Shown piece by piece: positions 1-5,090 of a stretch of 6,326 bases of DNA. The position numbers were made by a program, and so were the translations under genes. The stretch covers positions 1-6,326 of the forward strand of contig JAGFXN010000102.1 in the NCBI GenBank assembly GCA_017861215.1. Direction: 5' to 3'. Numbering within the stretch: position 1 is the stretch's first letter; the number at the start of each line of letters is the position of its first letter. This DNA comes from Deltaproteobacteria bacterium (GTDB lineage Bacteria; Desulfobacterota; Desulfuromonadia; Geobacterales; DSM-12255). Under the pieces are notes generated by a model. That model did not search any database, had not been told where the DNA came from, and saw nothing but the letters and a program-made list of their open reading frames with translations.

Positions 1-191
1 GCGGCAAGCAGCGCTTCGATCCGCTCACGGTCAACGGCAGCATAGCGCAGCGCCAGGCCGCAGTCCGAGGAGAGCACCCGTGGCGCGGGGATGAGCAGCA
101 TCGGCAGCTTCTCCCCTTTGAGGAGTTTTTCCGCCTTCATCACCCGGTGCACCGAATTGAAAATTGCCACATAATCGCCTTCCCGTACCAT
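1..191 (-). CDS. DUF3343 (putative Se/S carrier-like) protein, C-terminus cut by window edge
   Basis: The first 63 residues of a small minus-strand protein are visible and the rest lies off the left edge. The opening residues MVREGDYVAIFNSVH, a basic helix with MKAEKLLK, then LIPAPR (33-38) and SSDCG (41-45) match my recollection of the DUF3343 family, described as putative Se/S carrier-like proteins. These are usually about 80-100 residues long with one conserved cysteine in the SSDCG-like motif, here Cys44. The ATG is well supported: AGAGGGG lies 6 nt upstream (198-204). The protein has no signal peptide or membrane segment and should be cytosolic. It is divergent from the small membrane protein gene. 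A sulfur or selenium transfer role is family-level inference only, because no partner gene such as a cysteine desulfurase or selD is in view. Confidence 0.8.
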   Translation of the reverse strand, partial: MVREGDYVAIFNSVHRVMKAEKLLKGEKLPMLLIPAPRVLSSDCGLALRYAAVDRERIEALLA

Positions 192-217
192 GATTTTCCC
201 CTCTGTTCAGAACCGGA

Positions 218-247
218 TTGACTTTATTCAGCCCGCGAGCATACTAT
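218..247 (+). promoter_or_regulatory. Candidate sigma-70 promoter for the small membrane protein and DUF721 genes
   Basis: TTGACT (218-223, 5/6 to consensus) is followed 16 nt later by CATACT (240-245) or 18 nt later by TACTAT (242-247), each 4/6. Transcription would start near 252-254, almost on the start codon of the membrane protein, which has no convincing Shine-Dalgarno sequence. On the opposite strand the same bases read TATAGT (243-248), a possible -10 for the divergent DUF3343 gene, but without a recognisable -35. Confidence 0.35.
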
Positions 248-511
248 ATGCCGATGAACGTGCTCCTTATCCTTTCCGGGCTGTTTTTTGCCGCCGCACT
301 TGTGAACATTCCGCTTGGCTATCTGCGTCAGTGTGTCGAAAAATTCAGTTTTGCCTGGTACTTCTACGTCCACATCAGCATCCCCCTAATCATATACCTC
401 AGAATCAAGGCCGGATACAGCTGGAAAATCATCCCGTTGACCGTTCTCGGCGCTGTCCTTGGGCAGATCATTGGCGGCAGACTCCGCAGAAGGCGTGACG
501 CTGATGGCTGA
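248..511 (+). CDS. Small three-helix inner-membrane protein, conserved-hypothetical type
   Basis: This 87-residue protein is almost entirely hydrophobic. Helix 1 spans about residues 4-26 and ends in NIPLGYLR. Helix 2 spans about 35-51 with FAWYFYVH before the hydrophobic run. Helix 3 spans about 59-77 and ends in GQIIGG. A basic RLRRRR tail follows, probably cytoplasmic by the positive-inside rule. The aromatic and proline pattern suggests a real conserved family, but I cannot name it or assign a function. Start choice is uncertain: ATG 248 and ATG 254 are both possible (87 or 85 residues). A longer TTG start at 218 is less likely because that TTG looks like a promoter -35 box. No good ribosome binding site precedes any of the three. 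The stop overlaps the DUF721 start by 8 nt, so the two are probably co-transcribed and translationally coupled. Confidence 0.7.
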   Translation: MPMNVLLILSGLFFAAALVNIPLGYLRQCVEKFSFAWYFYVHISIPLIIYLRIKAGYSWKIIPLTVLGAVLGQIIGGRLRRRRDADG

Positions 512-1040
512 TAAACGTCCGAAGATGAAACAGCCTCTGCCGCTTGCCGCTCTGTTCGAAGCGGTTTTTGCGGGGAAACCCGCCGAGAAGAGGCTGCGCG
601 AGTCAAAGGTCTGGCAGGTATGGGGAGAGGCTGTCGGCGCACAGATCGCCGCCAAATCCCAGCCGGCGGCTTTCCGGGACGGGATTCTCACCGTCAGGGT
701 TTCCGGCTCGGCCTGGCTGCAGCAGCTGTCACTGATGAAACAGGATATTATCCGTCACCTCAATGAGGCCGTCGGCGCACCGCTGGTCGCTGATATATTC
801 TTCAAGCAGGGCAGTCTGGGCAGTCAGCCTGAAGAGCGCCCGGCAGCAGCGCCGCCGAAAAGAAAGCTGAGCGAGGCGGAAAAACGGCAGCTTGCCGAAC
901 TGGCAGCGCCTGTTGCCGACCCGGAACTGCGTGAGGCGCTTATGGCGCTTTTTTCGTCCCAGCGTGCTGATGCGCGCCGTACATCGAATCCTGTACCAGC
1001 AGCGGCGGCAGCACCTCCAGAGAAACCCTCCTCCCCTTGA
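504..1040 (+). CDS. DUF721 / DciA-like protein
   Basis: This 178-residue cytosolic protein carries a DUF721 domain at about residues 12-102. KVWQVWGEAVG (35-45), SQP (52-54), GILTVRVSGSAWLQQL (60-75) and DIIRHLN (81-87) follow the family pattern. DciA proteins of this family act as operators or loaders of the DnaB replicative helicase; whether this copy does is inferred. A second charged helical segment, KLSEAEKRQLAEL then DPELREAL (121-146), follows, then a Pro/Ala-rich tail. I chose ATG 504 over the in-frame ATG at 459 because AGAAGG (488-493) precedes it and because the earlier start would lie deep inside the membrane protein gene. The last 33 residues are encoded opposite the methyltransferase C-terminus, a 101-nt convergent overlap, and that low-complexity tail may be a read-through extension of an originally shorter protein. 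Confidence 0.85.
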   Translation: MADKRPKMKQPLPLAALFEAVFAGKPAEKRLRESKVWQVWGEAVGAQIAAKSQPAAFRDGILTVRVSGSAWLQQLSLMKQDIIRHLNEAVGAPLVADIFFKQGSLGSQPEERPAAAPPKRKLSEAEKRQLAELAAPVADPELREALMALFSSQRADARRTSNPVPAAAAAPPEKPSSP

Positions 1041-1674
1041 ACAGCTCAATCAGGAACATCCTGGCAGGAAGTGACGCGTTCCCGTGAACCATCTGTAACC
1101 GTGCCGGGGAGAGCCTCAGCTCCAGCGCCCTGCTCAGCAGTTCCGCCAGCCGCTCCGGATGGTAGATGTAGCAGATGCTACCTGACGACTTTACCATCTT
1201 TTTCGCTACCAGGAGAAAGTCGGCGAGGGTTGCGCTTGATTCGTGCCGGGCGAGGTCGCGCCCGGAGCGGGGACTTGTTTTCCCTGTCCCTGCCTGCCGG
1301 TAGGGAGGGTTCCCCATGACCAGGTCGAAACTGTTGGCAGGATAGTGGTCGGCGAGTTCGAGGATATCTGCTGCCAGCAGGGTCACTCTCCCTGTCAGGC
1401 CGTTGTCGGCAATGTTCCGCGCTGCAATCTCCACCAGGCGTGGCTGCAACTCCACTGCCGCAATCGCTGCCGCCGGTGACCGGCGCGCCATGACCAGCGG
1501 AATGATGCCGCAGCCGGTGCCGAGATCAAGGATGGAGCCGGTTGTTGCGGGGGCGAAATCACAGAGCAGCAGCGGATCGAGCGAGAAACGGTAACCGGTT
1601 TTCGGCTGGACGATCTTCAGATCAAAAGCGCGCAGATAATCCGCGGTCTCTTCATTGTTTCCGGTCAGCAGCAT
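940..1674 (-). CDS. trmN6: TrmN6-like tRNA1(Val) (adenine37-N6)-methyltransferase
   Basis: This 244-residue class I SAM-dependent methyltransferase matches the TrmN6/YfiC type (COG4123). The N-terminal DLKIVQPKTGYRFSLDPLLL (18-37) is the usual entry segment. DLGTGCGIIPL (50-60) is SAM-binding motif I, and Glu75 after strand 2 would bind the ribose. NPPY (122-125) is the catalytic motif of N6-adenine and N5-glutamine methyltransferases. In E. coli the enzyme methylates A37 of tRNA1(Val); the substrate here is inferred, and other HemK-like or rRNA targets are possible. The start overlaps the Cys-rich gene by 23 nt, and GAAGAGG (1687-1693) lies 12 nt upstream. The extreme C-terminus (about 228-244, QDSMYGAHQHAGTKKAP) does not look like the usual end of this family as I recall it. 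It lies in the 101-nt overlap with the DUF721 gene, so this end may have been remodelled. Confidence 0.85.
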   Translation of the reverse strand: MLLTGNNEETADYLRAFDLKIVQPKTGYRFSLDPLLLCDFAPATTGSILDLGTGCGIIPLVMARRSPAAAIAAVELQPRLVEIAARNIADNGLTGRVTLLAADILELADHYPANSFDLVMGNPPYRQAGTGKTSPRSGRDLARHESSATLADFLLVAKKMVKSSGSICYIYHPERLAELLSRALELRLSPARLQMVHGNASLPARMFLIELFKGRRVSLEVLPPLLVQDSMYGAHQHAGTKKAP

Positions 1675-1837
1675 CTTTCCGGTTTACCTCTTCATACAGC
1701 GCTATCTGTTCCGCCATGGACAGTTTTTTCCTGCAGCAGTCATCTGTCCTGAGGCAGAGCGCACAGCGCTCATCGCTGCACCACTGGCAGAAGGTACAGT
1801 CAGGGCAGGGGTGCTTCTTCGGGTCAGTAGACGACAT
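1652..1837 (-). CDS. 61-residue cysteine-rich protein (eight Cys)
   Basis: Cysteines sit at 11, 14, 17, 20, 25, 28, 34 and 35, giving CxxCxxCxxC-x4-CxxC-x5-CC, followed by a charged helix KKLSMAEQIALYEEVN (37-52). The first four cysteines resemble an iron-sulfur or zinc ligand set, but a single ferredoxin-type cluster would normally need a distal CP cysteine, so the metal is undecided. There is no signal peptide, so it should be cytosolic. I chose ATG 1837, which overlaps the deacetylase stop by 14 nt; an in-frame ATG at 1894 would add 19 low-complexity residues deep inside the deacetylase gene. No Shine-Dalgarno is evident at 1837, which suggests translational coupling. Its stop lies 23 nt inside the methyltransferase gene. 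I do not know its function; a metal-binding or regulatory partner of the methyltransferase is speculation. Confidence 0.75.
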   Translation of the reverse strand: MSSTDPKKHPCPDCTFCQWCSDERCALCLRTDDCCRKKLSMAEQIALYEEVNRKDAADRKQ

Positions 1838-2612
1838 TGCGCTGCGGGGCGGTTCCGGCCAGGATCTGCGCAAAAGCCTTCCCCTGGTCGGCATTGATCA
1901 GCAGGTAGCGGGAGAGCTTCATGACAGAGTCGGCAGCTGTCGCATGGCGGCGTTCGATGGTGAATGTCCCTGTATAGCCGGCGGCGGCGGCTCTCCTGAG
2001 CAGGTCGTCATCGTAAATGCCGAAAGGCCATGCCAGGAGATCAACCGTGCCGCCAAGCTCTTTTTCTATCTTGCCCTTGGCCTTCAGCAGCTGGCTGGTC
2101 ACCAGCTTGTCGAATTCCGCGGGCTTCAGCTTCTTTCTTTCCTGCTTGAAGTTCGGGTGCCAGTAGGTGTGGGACTGAAAGTCGAACAGGCCGCTTTTTT
2201 TCAGTTCCCGCAGCTGCTCCCAGGTCATGGCGTATTTCGCATTGGAGACCGCGGAAGGGTAGATGAATATCGTCACCGGCACATTGTATTTTTTGGCCAG
2301 CGGGTACATATCCGAGTAAACGGATTTGTGCGCATCGTCCTCGACGATGACCACCGATTTCGGTGCCGGAGCCGGACCTTTCTTCTGGTACCAGTCAGTC
2401 AGCTGGCGCAGCGGGATAACCTTGTAACCGTTGGCGCGCAGATATTTGAGGTGCTCCTCGAATACCGGTGTCGTCACGGTCATGCCGTCGGCTACGGTAG
2501 GGCCGAAGCGATGGTAGAGAAGAATCGGCACATTGACGGGAGCGGGGGCAGCGGCGGCGAACAGCGGGCAAGAGAGCAACAACAGGCAGACGGCAATTAA
2601 TCGGAACGACAT
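1824..2612 (-). CDS. Secreted polysaccharide deacetylase (CE4 family, PgaB-like)
   Basis: This 262-residue protein has an N-terminal Sec signal (about 1-22, hydrophobic core LIAVCLLLLSCPLFAAAA). It then has the CE4/NodB-type hallmarks: LLYHRFG (31-37), a motif-1 equivalent EDDAH (91-95), SHTYWHP (147-153) as the metal-binding HxxxH, and WPFGIYD (195-201) as motif 3. Such enzymes remove acetyl groups from extracytoplasmic polysaccharides such as poly-N-acetylglucosamine or peptidoglycan; the substrate here is unknown. Asp92/Asp93 and His148/His152 keep the expected catalytic and metal ligands, but motif 1 is EDDAH rather than the usual TFDDG. Cys15 in LLSC is a weak lipobox, so lipid anchoring is possible but less likely than cleavage near residue 22. 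The ATG has GGAGG 11 nt upstream (cctcc at 2624-2628). It is the first gene of the block leading to the Cys-rich protein and the methyltransferase. Confidence 0.88.
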   Translation of the reverse strand: MSFRLIAVCLLLLSCPLFAAAAPAPVNVPILLYHRFGPTVADGMTVTTPVFEEHLKYLRANGYKVIPLRQLTDWYQKKGPAPAPKSVVIVEDDAHKSVYSDMYPLAKKYNVPVTIFIYPSAVSNAKYAMTWEQLRELKKSGLFDFQSHTYWHPNFKQERKKLKPAEFDKLVTSQLLKAKGKIEKELGGTVDLLAWPFGIYDDDLLRRAAAAGYTGTFTIERRHATAADSVMKLSRYLLINADQGKAFAQILAGTAPQRNVVY

Positions 2613-2647
2613 GTACGGTGAAACCTCCGGGCGGATGGGTAGGTTTT

Positions 2648-2656
2648 GTTATAGCA
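2648..2656 (-). promoter_or_regulatory. Extended -10 promoter for the deacetylase operon
   Basis: On the minus strand TGC-TATAAC reads as an extended -10 (TG-n plus a 5/6 hexamer). The predicted start near 2641 gives a leader of about 28 nt that contains the GGAGG site. The -35 region is C-rich and does not match consensus, as is common for extended -10 promoters. An imperfect inverted repeat with AT-rich arms lies just upstream (about 2656-2691). Confidence 0.45.
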
Positions 2657-2737
2657 GATAATCTCCGGGCGGGGGAAGATATTATCCGGGGACATTCCGC
2701 AGGCACCCTCCGGCGCTGCCATGACTATGCCACTGGC

Positions 2738-2763
2738 AAGGGAGATCGGCAGCGATCTCCCTT
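2738..2763 (-). terminator. Perfect 11-bp hairpin downstream of the phosphofructokinase gene
   Basis: AAGGGAGATCG, loop GCAG, then CGATCTCCCTT form an uninterrupted 11-bp stem starting 34 bases beyond the pfp stop codon. Position and strength suggest a transcription terminator or 3' mRNA stabiliser for pfp. However, neither strand carries a U-tract after the stem beyond the two T of the stem itself, so it is not a textbook intrinsic terminator. Confidence 0.5.
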
Positions 2764-2796
2764 CTCCATCACCAGTGCCAGCGAAGGGCAGAACAA

Positions 2797-4821
2797 TCAC
2801 AGGAAAATGTCCCGCCGCTCGCCGATGTTGTAGACAGGGTATTTTCCGGCTTCAATCTCCCCCATGGTAATAATCTTCATGTTCAGAGCAACCACAAGCG
2901 GCATCATCGCTGCCAACCGGCCCTCGTACTGGATGGCCCCCGGGCTTCGCGAAGAATTGCCTTCCGCCCAGTGGTCACGATTCTTGACATATGCCTGAAA
3001 CGCCGGTGAATCAAGGGTGATCAGCGCCTTCTCAATGACGGGCTTGATCACCCCTTTCCGCTCCTCGCCGTGAATGAGCGCCGCCAGCGGAATCCCGATC
3101 GGCTGTGCTCCGCTGCTGAGGTTGATCATGGACGCCATGTAGCCGGTTTGGCCGCCAAGCGCCAGGGAGCCGGCCGTAAGCCCCAGGTTCAGAGAATAAT
3201 CGGCGTCAAAGCGCGTCGGTGCTCCGCAGCGCCCTTCATATCCCAGGAATCCGGTCTGCACGGCAAACACGAATTTCAGGAAGTTCTTCCTCTCCGTGTC
3301 GTCAGCAAGGATCAGGTCTCCCGATTCCTCGTATCGTTTCGGGTTCTGCTGCATATCCCGGAGCCGTTCCTTCATCATCCTGATCAGAAGGTTCTCGGAC
3401 GGTATCTGGGAAACCTTGAGGTTGCCGTGCTCGTCGCGGTCCAGCAGCATTGCCTCCACAATGTCGTCGGGGAGCGACATGAACAGTTTTCGCGATTCAT
3501 CGGACAACTCCTGGGCGGTTATGATGAAATCCTTTTTCACCCTGGTGGAGAGCTCCTGCTCCCTGGCTACAAAGCCGATTTCGCTGATCTTGTAGTCAAG
3601 CCCGAGGATATGCGGATGCGTCAGGATATTGTCCACACCGTACTGTTCTTCAAGTTCCTTCACCTTCTGTTCGCCGAGGAAGCCGTTTTCGGTGAGGAGG
3701 CCCGCATCGGTCAGTGCCCTTTTGATGGTCATGAGTCTTGCCGACAGCTTGTTCAGTTCGTTGATCAGCTTTTTCATCTCGGGAATGAACTCGATGATGC
3801 CTTCCGGAATCACCCCGACCCCGTAGTGTTTCCCGTTTTTGGCGCGATGTACCACCACTCCGGTCATGTAGGTGACAATGTCGCTCAGTGACTGCTCCCT
3901 GGCTGCGATTTCCTCGGAGATGAGGGAGATATGAGGGCGCGTCTGGAGGGCGACTTCCAGGGCGATGTGACTGGCTGAGCGACCCATTACCTTGTAGAAA
4001 AACCAGTTTTTCCCCTGTGATGCCGCATCCGTAAGGAGATTGCCTATGGTCTTGCTGTACACCCGGGCAGCCGTATAGAATCCGAACGAAATGGGGAGCA
4101 GGGTTTTGCCACCAACATTAATCTGGAGGTCGCCGTCAATCGTTTTGGGTACGCCAACCACGGCGCAAGGCTTGGCCAGAATGCCGGCATTGTGCTGTTC
4201 GCTCAGAAATTCAGCCAGTTCGATGGCGTTTGTGTTCGAATCGTCGCCGCCAACAATGATGATGCCGTCAAGGCTGTATTTCTGAACGGTTTTAAGAACC
4301 GCCGCAAATTTTTCAGGAGTATCTATCTTGGTCCGTCCGGTCCCCAGGTAGTCGAAACCGCCGGTATTAATGAGCTGCTTCATCTTTTTGCTGCTTATCA
4401 GCAACCCTTCACCCTTGATGAGGCCGTCAGGACCTTTTTCGAAGCCGATGAGCGTATTGTACCGTCCCAGCGCCTTCAGGATGCCGGAGAGGACATTGTT
4501 CCCGCCTGAGGCCGGGCCGCCGGAAAAGATCACGCCGATCTGTCTGCCCGACAAATTCTGGATTTCCTCAGAGGGTTCCTCCGCGCCCACAACCAGCAAC
4601 TGCCTTTTCATGTTCGGGAACTGCCTCTGCAGCAGCGCCTCATCCTTGACCGGCAGAGATTCCTCGGAAACGGTGAAGGCAACCGGTCGAATCTTCCCTT
4701 CAAAAAGAAAGGCTTTTGCCACCTGCACCGGCAATTCGGCCAGAAAACGCTCGGTGGGAGAAGTCCGCTTGGTGTTGATTTCCTTATCTTTCACCTGAAA
4801 CTCTACAGCGTCACCTTGCAT
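2797..4821 (-). CDS. pfp: Pyrophosphate-dependent 6-phosphofructokinase, long form
   Basis: This 674-residue cytosolic enzyme should reversibly transfer phosphate between PPi and fructose-6-phosphate, working in glycolysis and gluconeogenesis. Visible motifs are SGGPASGGNN (100-109, phosphate loop), GGDD (191-194), PKTIDGD (225-231, with Asp229 as the expected base), MGRSASH (279-285), PEG (339-341) and GYEGRCGAPTRFDADY (527-542), typical of long PPi-PFKs. Asp194 and Lys226 are the known discriminators for PPi over ATP; ATP enzymes have Gly at both places. It is about 110 residues longer than the roughly 555-residue long PPi-PFKs of spirochaetes as I recall them, with extra sequence mainly in the helical 350-510 region. 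In the phosphate loop the usual AP is AS (Ser105). The start at 4821 rather than the in-frame ATG at 4884 is set by GGAGG 6 nt upstream and by a promoter lying over the longer version. It appears to be a single-gene transcription unit. Confidence 0.92.
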   Translation of the reverse strand: MQGDAVEFQVKDKEINTKRTSPTERFLAELPVQVAKAFLFEGKIRPVAFTVSEESLPVKDEALLQRQFPNMKRQLLVVGAEEPSEEIQNLSGRQIGVIFSGGPASGGNNVLSGILKALGRYNTLIGFEKGPDGLIKGEGLLISSKKMKQLINTGGFDYLGTGRTKIDTPEKFAAVLKTVQKYSLDGIIIVGGDDSNTNAIELAEFLSEQHNAGILAKPCAVVGVPKTIDGDLQINVGGKTLLPISFGFYTAARVYSKTIGNLLTDAASQGKNWFFYKVMGRSASHIALEVALQTRPHISLISEEIAAREQSLSDIVTYMTGVVVHRAKNGKHYGVGVIPEGIIEFIPEMKKLINELNKLSARLMTIKRALTDAGLLTENGFLGEQKVKELEEQYGVDNILTHPHILGLDYKISEIGFVAREQELSTRVKKDFIITAQELSDESRKLFMSLPDDIVEAMLLDRDEHGNLKVSQIPSENLLIRMMKERLRDMQQNPKRYEESGDLILADDTERKNFLKFVFAVQTGFLGYEGRCGAPTRFDADYSLNLGLTAGSLALGGQTGYMASMINLSSGAQPIGIPLAALIHGEERKGVIKPVIEKALITLDSPAFQAYVKNRDHWAEGNSSRSPGAIQYEGRLAAMMPLVVALNMKIITMGEIEAGKYPVYNIGERRDIFL

Positions 4822-4827
4822 TGAAAA

Positions 4828-4832
4828 CCTCC
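4828..4832 (-). promoter_or_regulatory. Ribosome binding site of pfp
   Basis: GGAGG on the minus strand, 6 nt before ATG 4821, decides the start. The alternative in-frame ATG at 4884 would place this site inside the coding region and adds 21 residues unlike PPi-PFK. Confidence 0.85.
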
Positions 4833-4863
4833 GGAATTTTTCCTTGTCTACTGCTTGAACGAC

Positions 4864-4891
4864 TTTACAAACAACAAACGGCAAAAGTCAA
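4864..4891 (-). promoter_or_regulatory. Sigma-70-like promoter of pfp
   Basis: On the minus strand TTGACT (4886-4891, 5/6 to consensus) is followed by a 16-nt spacer and TGTAAA (4864-4869, 4/6). The predicted start near 4857 gives a leader of about 36 nt with the GGAGG site well placed. No operator is recognisable around it. Confidence 0.5.
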
Positions 4892-4986
4892 ATGCGAACT
4901 GTTTGCCCCGCTAATTATGACAAACCCGCCGCAAAGTGATTGCTGGCGAATGAAGAGATCGGAAGGCAGGCCAACGGTTCTGACCG

Positions 4987-5069
4987 GCACCCTTATCACC
5001 AGTTCATGGTTTGAGCGCCTGGCAGGGTGCTCACTTTTTGAAATGTAGAGGTGCAAGCGATACCGCTTG
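4987..5069. repeat. Two inverted repeats in the gap between the lipoprotein gene and pfp
   Basis: CAAGCG-ATAC-CGCTTG (5054-5069) is a 6-bp stem with a 4-nt loop, 21 bases after the lipoprotein stop. GCACCCT (4987-4993) pairs with AGGGTGC (5024-5030), with an inner CCAG/CTGG pairing (4999-5002 and 5019-5022), and is followed on the plus strand by TTTTT (5035-5039). Either could end the lipoprotein transcript, but on the minus strand neither is followed by a U-tract. The rest of the 269-bp gap (4822-5090) holds only the pfp promoter and leader, with no credible gene. Confidence 0.35.
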
Positions 5070-5090
5070 TTAACACACCAACTACCGGTT

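Noticed and set aside
459..503. Longer start for the DUF721 protein
   Set aside because: The extra 15 residues lie inside the membrane protein gene and do not resemble the family; ATG 504 has a ribosome binding site and forms a typical short overlap.
1542..2600. Long plus-strand open frame (352 codons) opposite the deacetylase, Cys-rich and methyltransferase genes
   Set aside because: It is a mirror of well-supported minus-strand genes, its translation has no recognisable domain, and it is rich in Arg, Gln and Gly as expected for antisense of GC-rich genes.
3070..3891. Plus-strand open frame of 273 codons inside the phosphofructokinase gene
   Set aside because: It lies entirely antisense to a confidently assigned enzyme and shows no family motif or ribosome binding site.
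4822..4884. N-terminal extension of pfp to the in-frame ATG at 4884
   Set aside because: The GGAGG site at 4828-4832 and the promoter at 4864-4891 both lie within the extension, so translation should begin at 4821.
5054..5069. CAAGCG/CGCTTG palindrome as an attachment site or transposon end
   Set aside because: There is no second copy, integrase or transposase in the window; a simple hairpin is the more economical reading.
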